From contig BFEA01000373.1 of the NCBI GenBank assembly GCA_003427395.1, positions 278,016-312,018 on the forward strand: 34,003 bases of DNA, read 5' to 3'. The notes under the pieces were generated by a model. It made no database searches. It saw only the letters and a list, made by a program, of their open reading frames with translations, and was not told the origin of the DNA. Made by a program: the position numbers and the translations under genes. Source of the DNA: Chara braunii (Eukaryota; Streptophyta; Charophyceae; Charales; Characeae). Every line of letters begins with the position of its first letter. Positions within the stretch are counted from its first letter, which is position 1. Shown here one piece after another: positions 20,863-31,750 of this stretch.

Positions 20863-20872
20863 GCTCGGTCTT

Positions 20873-20889
20873 TCAAGGAGGGGGGGGGG
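20873..20889 (+). other. Polypurine tract
   Basis: An uninterrupted purine run, aaggag followed by a G tract, ends immediately before TG at 20890. This is the expected primer site for plus-strand DNA synthesis and defines the 3' LTR start. Confidence 0.85.
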
Positions 20890-20908
20890 TGGCATACTGC
20901 GTAGCCAC

Positions 20909-21100
20909 ACGGGCCCTGCAGGGCCCGTCCCGCACTTTCAGCCTAAAAGCCTAGAAAATAGGGCTTACAGGCCCCGGTCGTTTCAGCCTGAAACTGAAAA
21001 CGAGGGTCTGCAGGCCCTATTCCGTTTTCAACCTATTTTTGGGCCTTTCAGGCCCAGAGGCTTTTCAACCTGAAACGGAGGGTCATTTTCAGGCCCTCAT
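20909..21100. repeat. Cluster of GGCC-armed palindromes in LTR U3
   Basis: A perfect 20 bp palindrome occupies 20909-20928 (arms acgggccctg). Further imperfect versions, gggcttacaggccc, gggtctgcaggccc, gggcctttcaggccc and gggtcattttcaggccc, follow at intervals of about 40 bp, separated by cagcctgaaac-like words. Repeated palindromes in U3 are plausible transcription factor sites. Confidence 0.75.
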
Positions 21101-21585
21101 CGTTTCGACCGACCCTAGGACTCAGGCACAAAAACAGGGTTTTCGGAACAGGCTATCTTTAGCCTGTTCCCCACGACAGCTCGAGCAGGAGCTGCAGCTG
21201 CAGCCCCTGCCTCCCTTCGGCATTGGCAAGAGCAGCCTCCTGGACTGCCTCGCCTGCAGTCAGCAGGCACCCGGTAGTACATAGGAAGTTCCCATGCACT
21301 TCACGGGGAGGTAGTTGGACAGTAGGCACGAGTAGTCTTCAGGATTCAGCGCAGCACTCAGGAGGAGCGCTGCAGGGAGTAGCTTAGCGCTAGCAGTAGT
21401 CTTCAACGNTGGGCGCTAGTAGCCATAGCAGTAGTCTTCAGCGCTGGGCGCTAGTAGGTGGTAGATAGCAGAGTTGGGAGACATGGTTGGCGGAGGCCAG
21501 CGAGACTTACCTGTGGCACCATAGCTCCAGCTCCATCTTCGAGGTACCTGCATCAAGGCGCCAACTTCACAGGTTAGTACTGGAC

Positions 21586-21588
<3 letters not shown>

Positions 21589-21631
<43 letters not shown>
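21589..21631. repeat. (GA)n microsatellite
   Basis: An uninterrupted GA run of about 21 units lies in the LTR. The counterpart at 3014-3044 in the other LTR is shorter and is the point where that copy is broken. Confidence 0.95.
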
Positions 21632-21636
<5 letters not shown>

Positions 21637-22080
21637 CTTCCTCTTCTTCTAAGTCCACCATCTCTTCTTCCCCTCTCACCACCTGACTTCTCAGTATCAA
21701 TGAACTACTACAGAGAGAGAGTTGTGACTTGGGACTTGACGACATTGGATCCACACTTGACATTTGGGATTCATACATTTCGACGAGGGACTATTTGGGC
21801 CTGTGCCGAAGACTTGGTGTTGACAACATTCCCATCTTCCCCTCCTCTTCCTCTAACCCCCTTCTTCTTCGTCTGTGTATGGTAGGGGCTGGCGCAGTCT
21901 TCCTGTGTGAAGCGCCAGACCCCACTCACACCATGTAATGATGATGATGATGTATGTTCAGGGCTGCATTGCAATATTGATTGTTCGGATCATTGGTATC
22001 TAAGTCTTCCGCTGTGCTATCTTGTACTTTGTATTGAGAGGTCGGTTCTTGTTCTGGTCTGCACGTTACAGTATGCAACA

Positions 22081-22772
22081 TTTCCACAGTAAGTGCATAA
22101 GGGGGACAACTGGCCTCGTTGGTCCAGATCAGTTCTTGCTGTCAGGCAGTGTCAGCCAATCGGGTGTCGATAGGCATCTATGAATAATCTGCCACTATAG
22201 GGCTCTAAGTTTTGTGGGTTGTATTCGTGAGTAGGCTGTCCACCTTATATTTTGCAGATCTTCTTTTTTCAAAGGTGAATCTCTATCCCATCTGGCCTTA
22301 ATGGGGTCCAATATCTGTACCTTTTTGCATGACTGTCTATAGCCCTCTTTAACTGTGTATTGCCAGATTGGAAGCTTAGGTTTTCCTGCCATAGTCCATT
22401 CCCATTCCTGAGGGTCGAAAGGTAGTTGGGCAAGAGGAATAGTTGACTCATAAGCGAAAGACCCCTTATCCCCTTCTTGAAGCACTCGAACTCTGATAAG
22501 ATCGTTCTGGGGTCTCTGGTGGTCCAGTTCCTCATATCGAGTTAATTTGGACCATCTTTCTCCTGGTAAGTGGGGTCTGTGTGCATGCAGCGAAACATGA
22601 TGAGTGAGTATTGATTCCACCTTGTAGATTGTCATGGGGAGTGGCCAATCCTCTTTTGGGATTACCCAGTCTCCTTGTTTTATTGTCGGTCCACGCTTGA
22701 GTTCCGCTACCCATGCCAACGGGATAGCCTCTTGTAGCTCTCTTAACCCTGCCTCTATATTTCTAACCCGGA
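22081..22772 (-). pseudogene. LINE ORF2, C-terminal part (3' end cut by the gypsy LTR)
   Basis: Reading leftwards from about 22772, RVRNIEAGLRELQEAIPLAWVAELKRG continues to RWDRDSPLKKEDLQNIRWTAYSRIQPTKLRAL, typical of the domain after RT in L1-like ORF2. TAG at 22195-22193 interrupts it. Further left, WQIIHRCL and a Cys-containing stretch near 22090-22110 resemble the C-terminal Cys motif of ORF2, then sequence changes to LTR at 22080. The same frame ends at 23525 on the other side of the SINE-like block (..WNIGVNLRP), so the two pieces were contiguous. Confidence 0.75.
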
Positions 22773-23524
22773 TGCTCCCCACCAATAGATGGAGCCCCTC
22801 CCCAGGTGCTAGCGATGTCTGCCCTCAACAGCATCTCTAGCACTGATGGGACTGCTTTTCAAAAAAAAAAAAAAAGGGCTGCTCAGTCAATCCCCTGAAG
22901 AGCAGGGCAATCAATGCTGGCAGTCCTCACAGTCACTATTCTCATTGTTCTTGGACATTCTCAATTTGTGTATATGGGACGCTGGACCCGTTTTCCAGCA
23001 GGTGATGCTCCCCACCAAAAAAAAAAAAAAACAAAAAAAAACAGAGTATGCCCTAAAGAAAAAAAGGATCCAGATTCATGCGGGTGCCTATGATGGGGTT
23101 TTTGGGGGTGACTAACATGGGGTTGGCGGTGCTGTCACTTCAGGATTGGAGGCAGGTGTTGAGGCCCTGCCGGACGCATAGTATGATTTAAGGGGTGACT
23201 ACACAGGGGTCACAAAAAAAGTTCATAAATGCATTTGAAACAACCTTTCTGCAGTCTAGTCTGGGCCCTGGGTGAAGGAGGGAGTCTCCACTGGTGCCCC
23301 CCGGTCGACCTCCCCCCAACACCCGACCGTGCCACAGGTTGGGAAGGGAAATAAAGTTTCGAGATGGGACGCTGGACCCGGTTTCCAGCACAAGTGGTGT
23401 CTTGTTCAAAATAGAGGAGTGGTAAAGATGTATTCAAGGGAAGCTGGACCCGGTTTCCAGCAGGTGATGCTCCCCACCAATAGATGGAGTGGTGTTTAAA
23501 AAAAAAAAAAGAAAAAAAAAAAGA
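22773..23524 (+). mobile_element. Cluster of four SINE-like insertions inside LINE ORF2
   Basis: Four copies of a short 3' motif occur in about 750 bp. The motif is gctggacccggtttccagc followed by ggtgatgctccccacc and aatagatggag. Copies end at A tracts at 22861-22875 and 23017-23041, at about 23391 without a tail, and at 23498-23522. The block interrupts ORF2 exactly, with ORF2 frame resuming on both sides. Upstream body sequence of the second copy (ctgctcagtcaatcccctg..caatgctggcagtc) recurs at 31355-31440, so it is a dispersed family. No pol III A or B box was recognised with confidence. No target duplication was clear. Confidence 0.7.
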
Positions 23525-26500
23525 GGTCTGAGATTCACTCCAATATTCCAGGTTGTAGTTTGGTTGTTCCACAGATCCCCAACCGTATATATTCCTCTTT
23601 TAGCCCATAGTAGCCATCGTGAGCCATTATGGAGGGAGAAGGGGTGTCCTATGCTGTTGAGAATGTGGGGGTTCCCAAATATCGGTTGTCTGCTTATTTC
23701 CTTCCATCTGATCTGGGGGGAGTTTTGGGTCGGGCCCCTTTCTCTCCAGAGTCTCAGTAAAGCGGTCCAGAGAGGATCAAATCTCAAATCTCATTTAGCC
23801 GCATTTGATGGTGAGTTCTCAATGCGGGCTCGAGGCGAGGCTGGGAGGGACCATTCTTTATTGGTCAGCCACTGCAGCGGGTGTATTAGTTTTGTTGCTG
23901 CTGTCTGGGGGGTCAGGGCGGAGATCTGAATCAGGGCATAAGGGGCCCAACGGATGTTGTTGCCTATCAACAATCTAATTAGAAATTTGAATATGAGTGC
24001 CTTAATTTCGTTCTCCGGGTCCACAATGCCCAATCCTCCCTGTGACCGTGGTTGTGTGATCACCTCTCATGCCACTCTTTTGATACAGTCCTTTTTCCGT
24101 GATCTTCGCGCCACAGCTATGTCGATGCTGCTCTCCGGAGGCGTTTAAGTTGTCGCTTGCTCAGCTGCCAGAAGACAGTCTTGTACCATATTGCAACAAA
24201 TATCCCGTTGTTTATTGCCAATGCTCGTCCTATTATCGAAGTGTGAGTCGTTTTTCATGCTTCCATTCGGTGGACAGCCATATCTACCAGTCTCTCCCCA
24301 TGATCTGCGGGGGGGGTCAAGGGCTCTCAAGTTTACTCCTAGGACCCGGATGGCGCTTCCTTTGGTCTCCAGTCCACCTGTGATGTAGGGGGTGGGGGGT
24401 TGTCAACATCACTAAGCCACCATTCTTCCGTCTTCGTTCCCCAATTAACTTTCATGTCAGCCGCAATTCGAATATGGATGTGATCGTGCGTGCCAACGCC
24501 TGAAGGCTTGTGGTAGTGGCTCTAAATAGGATGGTAAGGTCATTGGCGAATATGGATGTGATCGAAATTAGATGTGGTGGTATTTCCTGTATGTCAATCC
24601 TTTGGATTTCTGGGTTGGCCCTGATCATTGTTGTCAGAGCTTCCATAGTGAGAACGAATAACATCGGGGCGATAGGGTCTCCCTGTCTGACCGATCTCTG
24701 CAGTGTGATAGGTGGTGCCAAGTGTCCATTTATCATTAGATTGGTGGTAGCATGCCGATGAAATCTGTTTATCCATTTCCGTAAGCAGGGTCCAAAGTTC
24801 ATTTTTTGAAGGCACATTTCTAGGAAGTCTAAGTCCACATGGTCGTATACTTTTTCAAAGTCAATGAATAAGATTGTTGCGTCAGCTTGGCGTTGCCTGC
24901 CATATCTAATGGTTTCATTGACCAGGAAGACGCTGCCTTGTATGTTGCGGTGTGGCATGAAGCCAGACTGGTCGGGGTGAATAAGGTGTGACAAATAGGG
25001 GAGAAGTCTGTTGGCCCACACCTTGGATACAATCTTATAGGGGACTAGGAAGAGGGTAATTGGTCTGTAGTTTCGCATCTCCTCCTTGTCTTCTTTATTG
25101 TAGATGAGGGTGGTTACCCCTTGACCCACCATATCACTAAAGGACTCTTCGCTGAGTACCGCATTCACATACTGGCAGGAATTCAATCTCAATGTGTCCC
25201 AGAAATGGAGCCTGAATTCCTTTGGAAATGAGTCCATCCCAGGTGTTTTTCAATCGTCCATGTCTCGGAGGGCCCGAAGCATGTCTTCTTTCTTTATGGG
25301 TGTCTCCATTGCCTCCCTATCCTCCGTGGTCAACATCGACGGGAGGGCATTGAGAAGGGTTTCTCTAACCTGTGACAGAATGTCAGACTGTCTATATCTG
25401 GCTTCAGATGTAAACAGTTTTTGGTAGTATGTAGAGGCGTATTCATCTATTTTGTACGCATTATCGGCGAGAGGTTAGGTATCATCGAATGGATGTCTCA
25501 GAAAGCAAACAATGCTTTGTCTTCCTCTGGCTTCGACTTTCCTTAAGAAAATTTTTGACAGTATACCGTCGGACTCATTTTTTGACATCCTTGCCGGAAT
25601 TCTCCTTTTTGTGCCTGATCATCCACGTATTCTTGCAGTTGGGCACGCGCCGTTTGAAGGGCATTGAATGTGTTCGCATCCACCGGGTTGTCCATCAAGT
25701 GATTGTCTCGTTCTTCCAGCTCTGTGATTAGGCGATGGAGAGTCTCCCTTCTTTCCCTTGCATATTTGACGGAAAATTTCTTTACTCTCTCTCGCAGTTG
25801 GGCAATCCCTGTGTTAAACCATCGAACCAGGCTGCCCTCTAGCGGCGTTTTAGTAGTCCAATAGGTCCAAAACTCAGTCACCAGTGTGTGGAAGGAAATG
25901 AGTTTTAGAAGATTAGTGTTAAGCTTGAAGAACCCTGATCCTTTTGCAATGTGAGTATGAAAAGAGAGTCTTAGCACAATCATGCGATGATCAAAAGATT
26001 TGCACGGGGAGATGGTGCATATTTCTGCTACAGTGAGGAGCCCTGCTATTTCTTCTGATATGAGGCCCAGATCAATCCTCGAATTCGCTATGCCTTGCGT
26101 TCCTCTAGATTTGGCACATGTGTATGCTCTTTTGGTAGGATGCAGGTGTCTATATCCTGAAGATTGAGGTGGGCAATCATATCCCTGAGGGCTCTGATGT
26201 CTGAACCGACCAACATCTTGTTGTATTGTGCCCCTTGGGAGGGTGATCTCCTGTCAATGCTCGGGTCCGGGTCGTGTTGAAGTCTCCCATCATTATTATG
26301 GGTGCGTCCTGGGGTAGGAGGTGTTGCAGTTGAGTAAAGAAGATGGCTCTCTGGGCTGGGTCGTTGGGAGCATATATATTTACCAAGTACAACGTCTCGG
26401 TCCCAAGTGTTGCCCTTATCCAAACCCACCTGCCCTTAATTGTGTCTCTTTCCACGTGTTCCGGGACAAGCCGCGATGTGGGGCGGATCCACAGTGCCAC

Positions 26501-26922
26501 ACCAGTTGATCCTGCCGCTCTTGCCGGTGCCGCGTACGAGGTGTAGGGCCAGACTTGGGCTGCTCTGGCCTGGTGGGTCGGGGAGTCTGTGAGGTGGGTC
26601 TCTTGGACCTCCACTGCGTCCGGCCACCTCCCCCCAGTGTCCTGGAGTATCAGATCCCATATTGCCTTACGCTTTCAATTTGTTCATTTGGTTGTTCCAG
26701 TCCATTGACATTGATTGGTCTGATGTCAAGGTCTGCTGCCAATAACGTTTTTGTCCATTGGGGAGGGTTTCTTATCGGCGGAGCCGGGCAGGGGGGGCGT
26801 CGACATACGTTGGGACGTTGGGGGGTGCCCTCCTCCTGGTTACTTTGGGACTGTCGTTGCCCTAATCGCGGAACATCCTCAGCCTCAGCCATGCGTCTTG
26901 ATTGTTGATTGTCATCAGTCAT
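23525..26922 (-). pseudogene. L1-like LINE ORF2: endonuclease and reverse transcriptase
   Basis: Starts near 26922 (MTDDNQQSRRMAEAED). The AP-endonuclease domain shows INVNGL (about 26700), VEVQETHLTD (about 26610), YLVNIYAPND and MMGDFN (about 26290), spread over several frames. A linker with SFDHRMI-like sequence follows at about 26000. The RT frame 25237-24452 has NYRPITL, GFMPHRNI, ILFIDFEKVYDHV, VRQGDPIAP and FANDLTIL. The last should be F/YADD; the first catalytic Asp is Asn (codon 24544-24542), a G-to-A change, so RT is dead. TGA at 25252-25250 lies just before KTPGMDSFPKEF and looks like Trp-to-stop. QGGLGIVDPENEIKAL (about 24040) is the post-RT block. Target-primed reverse transcription is the family role. 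Multiple shifts make this a relic; total length near 1300 codons is normal for ORF2. Confidence 0.85.
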
Positions 26923-27050
26923 TTCTATGTTGTTTGTTTGAATCCATCCACCAGGACGCTCTATTGGAAATGTCTGATAAACGGTGGGTCATCCCACTGT
27001 TGGTGTTCGTCCAGGGCTGCCTCCTCCAGGAGGATAGTGATGAAGAGAGT

Positions 27051-30000
27051 CTATTCCTCCTTCACCCAAGTGTTGTTCCTTCTCAACCTGGCTGTTGCCA
27101 TGTTCAGCAGCTGACTTCTGTTCTTCCACTGTAGGTGAGTGTCTCCTTGGGGGGACCTCTTCGCCTGGGGAAAGAGGAGGAGGATCGGAGTAACACCTTT
27201 CGGGAATGGCAAGTCTTGTGGGACCATCATGCCTATTGCATTGGAGTCACCTTGCTGCAGTACATATGATCTGAGTTTGTTTCTAGTTATCATTTGGGTC
27301 AATTGGCCTCTCCATCCCAGAATGGTAAATCCCATCTGGGCGTCGCAATTATGGGATTTGTTTGCCGGTTTCGGGACCCTCTGTGGGTGGGGGCGGAGGC
27401 CCAGCTGCGATTCTGCCTCGTGTTCCTGTCTTCTGATCGGGAGTACAACCACCCCTGCTGACCAGATTATAGAGGGGGGCAGAGGCGGAACACTTCGTTC
27501 AGTCATGTGATCTTTGATGAGAACCGGCTTTTTGGGGTCATCTCCCTCTGCTCCGGTGACCCTTACCTTTGTCTGTTGTTCCTGGTCTTCCATTCTCTGT
27601 AGAGCTCGCGACTGATCTTCAGGCGGTGCGACGTCAATGACAGCTTGGGAGTGTCCGGATTTTTGAGTGATGGGGCTATACTCTATCGGAGTGAATGGGG
27701 AAGTGTTCAGATCAGGTATGTCCCATTCGAACTCCGATCCTGAGGTGTTGTCCAGATCTGAGCTCTCGTCATCGCCATCTGTCCCACAGTCCAGTTCCCA
27801 TCGTTCATGTTGTTCTTGTGTTACCGTCATTTGGGTCCCTGCATTTCCCGTGGGGAATGAACCCACGGGGGCGGTGGTTATTACTGTGTCTGCCACTGGC
27901 TTGATGTCAATCAGTGGCTTTAGAAGGTGGCACTGTGTTGGGACCTGGTCGTTACCTGTTGTCATGAGGTCTGTGTTATGCTGGTCTTCTACAATAACAC
28001 TCTGAATCTCTTGGATGATTACTGCAGGCCAAACAATGCCTTCCGATGTAAGATCTGATGTGTTTGAGGTTGTCCAGGCTGTCACCAGTGCCATGCAGTT
28101 GCTTGTTCTGTGTGTTGGCGTTCTTTTCTCACCCTGTCTCTTAGTGCCATCACTGCATCCCTAATCATATTTGCAACTGCTTGCCAATCAATTGTGGAGG
28201 GATCCTCAAAAGTATCTATAAGCTGTGTCAGTGATGTCATACTCGTATTAAACCCACGCCTGATGTTTTCCCAGTGTAGTGGGGGGATCGTCATATGTCC
28301 TCCCTGGGCGAGCATGCCCATCAGGATTGTGTCAGTTATAACCTTCAGTCTCGCTTTGACTTTCTTTTCTTTGAAGAGTCTTTTCGGGCTAGGCGATTTT
28401 CTGTTACAGGGTTCCTTCCCCTGGCATTGATCTATCCATTCCCCCCGAGTGGGTGGGTCCTCTCCCATGTTGACATCTGTTCCTTGGGTGGGGGGGGGAG
28501 GGGGAGGGGGAGGGGGGGCGCTTCCGGTTCTTCCCCAGGGTGCGATCTGCTGTTTCCCAGCCCCTCAGGGCATAGGCCACATTGTTGTGATAAGCTAGTG
28601 CCGTATGGGGCCTGGTGGTCGAGGGGCACATCCGGCCATTCTCCATACTGATACATACTGTGGAGTGTAGGGGAGTGTGAGTACTGGGCAGTCGCCCCTG
28701 GAATCCCTTCCCTTAATATGTGTACGAAGGCCGGGTCTATTCTTACTTCACATTGATTGCTCGGGCTTAGTTTCTGGCTCATCTCTCCAGACCCTGCAGG
28801 TACTATTGCGATGTTTTCACATCCGTCAGCCGGACCTGCCACTGGTCCCGCTTGATCCATGGGGAGGCGGCCCATTATATTGTCTGTGGCGCTTTCCACT
28901 CCTTCGATCCACGGATTCCGGTCGTGGGTTATCCTAAGGCACACTAAGATTCTGAGATGTTGGGCCCTGGCCTTCCGTTGCGGTCAGTGTTCGGGCACCG
29001 GTGTTTGAGGGAGCGAGTTCCGAGGCCCTCGCTTCTCCCCTTCTGGACCACGGGTCAGGTCCGGTTGTTCCGCCTGTTTCGTTTGCTGTGTTTGATTTTC
29101 CCTTTCCCCTTTCCTTTCCCCCTGTCCTTGGTGAGCGCAGATTTCATCTATTCTGTTTTTCCATTGTTCCACCTTCTTCGTTATGGCTTCATCGTCTCTC
29201 AGCCAGTCTTCCTTCCTGTTCCCATTGTCTGAGTTGTTTTCAGATTCAATTTGGTAGAGTTGCTGTTGTTGGTGTGTCCACATGCCCTTGGGTGGCCCGG
29301 GGTCCATGTTGGCTGCTGGCTGCATACTTCTGTGTTGACGGGAGGCTCGTTCAGCTTCTTGTTGTTTCTGTTGTTGTATGTGCTGCTGGGGAAGGTCAGG
29401 AAGAGAGTTTAAAAATAAAAAAAAATAAAAAAAAATAAAAAAAGTCCCCTGGTTGGCATTTTGCTGTTGTTGGAATACAGTTTTGTTCCGTCGTTCCATT
29501 TCTGGGGCTGCCTGTTGTTGTTGTGCAGGACATTGTTGTTGCCGTTGTTGTGCGGGGTCTCGGTAGCCAGGCTGCTGTTGGGAGGGACAATGTGACACCT
29601 CCACCAGTTTATTCTTCGTCGGACCCGGCTGTGCCTGTTCGTCCTCTCTTTGCAGAGGTTGCCACTGTTGCTGCCGTTTTTCGCATGGGCGTGGTGGTAG
29701 TGGCGTCTGCAGTCCGTTCTGTTGCTCAGTCGGGAGGTGTGGGGCTTCTGCCGGTATTGGGCCCGGCCCTGTTCGCTGCTTTTCCTGTCGGCCCCTTGCC
29801 TGTGGATATCTAGATGTTGTATTAGCAGGCGAGGGGGTCGGGTGTCCATTCCCTTCCCATATCCACTTCCCGGGGACTTCGATGTCTTACCTATAGAATA
29901 CCCAGCCTGAGTAGGCCCCGTCCTCCGGGATCCACCGTCCAGGGCCATCCGGATGGGGTCGCACTATCCCCTGCATCTGAGTGTTTCGGTAGTTCGGACA

Positions 30001-30484
30001 TTGTGAATCTGTGCGCAGATGTCCTGGGCCCTTGTTTTACATGCATAGCACCATGGGTCTTGCGGGTGACTCACTCACTTGTACTGCATAGTTGCGCCCC
30101 GAAAGGGAGAAAGACCGTGAAAGACCATTGTCGGCTGACCTGGAATCCCTTCTCCGGATTCCAATCAACCGCCACCAGCAAGGAATCATCTCTCTTACGG
30201 ACCGCCTGTGGTAAGTCATTTATGTATCCCAGTACCGGTGCAATTTGGTGCAGTTCAGCCAGTATTGCTCCTTGAACAGCCAATGGAGCAAACCGAAACT
30301 CTACCCAAGAATGGTTGCTCATCAGCTGTTCTCTTCTCTGATCGGCTGTGATGGGATTTTGGGGTTCCCATGGGCGGGTATCGTCCGGATGTCCTTGTCC
30401 TAAGCGAAGGGACGGGCGGGCCAGACCGACCGAATCATCACACCACGACTGCGGAGGTAAACTCGGGGACAAGTCTGTGTACAC
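27051..30484 (-). pseudogene. LINE ORF1-like region (Gln-rich, broken into several frames)
   Basis: Reading leftwards, fragments occupy 30484-30071 (NPITADQRREQLMSNHSWVEF), 29948-28984 (very Gln/Asn rich, QQQ runs), 28944-28432, 28468-28082 and 28094-27051. The last includes LTQLIDTFEDPSTIDWQAVANMIRDA-type sequence in its upstream neighbour and ends WVKEE at 27053. Frames change at each boundary. The position upstream of the endonuclease-RT ORF on the same strand fits ORF1, the RNA-binding protein of a LINE. I see no confident zinc knuckle or RRM; a WCYACK stretch near 30055 is only suggestive. The frame at 27051-28094 is the longest intact piece (347 codons) and is acidic (DGDDESSDLDNTSGSEFEWD). 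An A-rich insertion at 29409-29440 interrupts the Gln-rich part. Confidence 0.55.
28484..28519. repeat. G-tract cluster within the ORF1 region
   Basis: Several runs of five to nine G separated by single A occur on the plus strand, encoding a Pro-rich stretch on the minus strand. It could form G-quadruplex. Confidence 0.7.
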
Positions 30485-30528
30485 ATAATATTATACACTA
30501 AGGTGGTAGAACTCAACATACCATTCCC

Positions 30529-30543
30529 TTTTTTTTTTTTTTT
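30529..30543 (-). other. Poly-T tract, possible A-tail of a minus-strand retroinsertion
   Basis: Fifteen T bases on the plus strand directly follow the LINE 5' end and could be the A-tail of an element lying to the right on the minus strand. No element body was recognised at 30544-30780. Confidence 0.35.
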
Positions 30544-30784
30544 GTGGGAAAACTACAAATCCTTTTTTTTACGATCGCTAAACACCTCCTGAAATCCACA
30601 GCAATTTTTTGAACACTCAAGTATCTAACGGTTTTCCAGCAGATCGGAACAAAGCTCACCAAAACTGACTTATTCTCCAACAAATTTCTAAGGACACATT
30701 TTCGCTGTGTCACAACCAATAGTACGATGGAGCAACGGTAGGCCAATGCTGCAGAATGTAAGAGGAGAGAAGGGGCGTCGTTCG

Positions 30785-31195
30785 ACACTCCTCGGGGCAT
30801 CCTCGGGCTCCGAGGATGAATCCTCGGAAAACTTTAGGGTTTTTGTTGTCTTCGTTTCACTCATCCTCGGAGCATCTGTTTTAGGACTCATCCTCGGAGC
30901 ATCTGTTTTAGGACTCATCCTCGGAGCAATGTCAGAAAAATAAAAGGAAAAAAAAAAGAAAAAAAGTTGTGCTTCAGGCTTGCAGCCAATAGGGTGCCGC
31001 CACGATCAGGATTCTCGGTTGTAACGTCTCTCTACGTGCATGCCCTCTCCTCGCCGTGAAACACGGATCCTCGGGCTCCGAAGAACCTCGTGAGGTCCTT
31101 CAAGTTCGAGGACGGTTTGGCTGGGAAATCCTCGGAGCCCGAGGATTTGTCCTCGGAGTGTTTTCACATTTTCATTTCTGATTTCATCTCCGAGG
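30785..31195. repeat. CCTCGG/CCGAGG-rich repeat region with 27 bp tandem units
   Basis: A 27 bp unit containing tcatcctcggagcatctg is repeated at 30859-30885 and 30886-30912, with a partial third from 30913. About a dozen cctcgg or ccgagg words lie in 400 bp. Two hairpins with arms atcctcgg/ccgaggat occur near 30799 and 31130 with reverse-complementary three-base loops (gct and agc), so they are inverted copies of each other. Short frames (MSPKTDAPR repeats) arise from the tandem units; I do not call a gene. Confidence 0.7.
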
Positions 31196-31354
31196 ACAGG
31201 TGGAACGACGACGGAATCCTTGGAATCGTGTCCCCGAGGAGTGTCTAACGACTCCCAAGGTCAAAGAGCTCGACAAGCGGTGGTCGGCTATTTCCACCTT
31301 GTTTAGATGTCCAGGTTACTCAGGGTTTTCTTTTGTTGTAGATATATGTTCCTT

Positions 31355-31503
31355 ATTTGCTGCTCAGTTAAACCCCCTTTCTTTATCGCCTGGGGTAGTC
31401 AATGCTGGCAGTCTGAGTATTCTGAGTAATCTGTGCCTTTCATGTACAATGGACGCTGGACCCGGTTTCCAACAGGGGTTGCTCCCCACCATTAGAACGG
31501 AGC
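31355..31503 (+). mobile_element. SINE-like copy, no A-tail
   Basis: The body (ctgctcagttaaaccccc..caatgctggcagtc) aligns with 22883-22935 and the 3' motif ggacgctggacccggtttcc with 22978 onward. The hairpin's second arm is changed here to ccaac. It ends in ccattagaacggag, then unrelated sequence with a long G tract at 31523-31539. Confidence 0.65.
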
Positions 31504-31522
31504 CTTGTTGGCAGGGAGGGGA

Positions 31523-31539
31523 GGGGGGGGGGGGGGGGG
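31523..31539. repeat. 17-base G tract
   Basis: An uninterrupted G run sits downstream of the SINE-like copy, preceded by gggagggga. It may be length-variable or a sequencing weak spot. Confidence 0.85.
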
Positions 31540-31750
31540 AAGAAGGAAAAAGACAGTTCTAGGACTGGTGGAGACAGGCCAAGATACCTGTCCCTGCGGC
31601 AGCTGCTCGCTGGGATGATCGATTTGTGCTGATGGGGGCGGCGTCCAGAAGACGACCGTCCGCTGATCATTTGGCCCATGGCATGCAGAAGAAGAAACTA
31701 TTCGAGCTGCCAGTGTATGGACGATATGGGGTCTTCGGAAATGTTGCTGT

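Larger units (their letters stand above)
20890..22080 (+). repeat. 3' LTR of the gypsy element (1191 bp)
   Basis: It starts TGGCATACTG after the polypurine tract and ends CAGTATGCAACA, giving an imperfect terminal inverted repeat with TG..CA ends. The last 490 bp match the minus-strand LTR at 2565-3044. The first 250 bp (U3) hold several GGGCC(n)CAGGCCC palindromic words. A (GA)n microsatellite sits at 21589-21631. The short frames in it are by-products of repeats. LINE coding sequence begins at 22081, so this is the insertion boundary. Confidence 0.9.

Noticed and set aside
21416-21974. Frames with Ser-Leu runs and MNYYRERVVT-like starts in the LTR
   Set aside because: They fall in the LTR around the GA microsatellite and recur in the inverted copy at 2565-3044 only because the LTR is duplicated.
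30481-30505. Geminivirus-like nonanucleotide (taatattat)
   Set aside because: The last base differs from the known TAATATTAC, there is no adjacent iteron or Rep-like frame, and the context is AT-rich.
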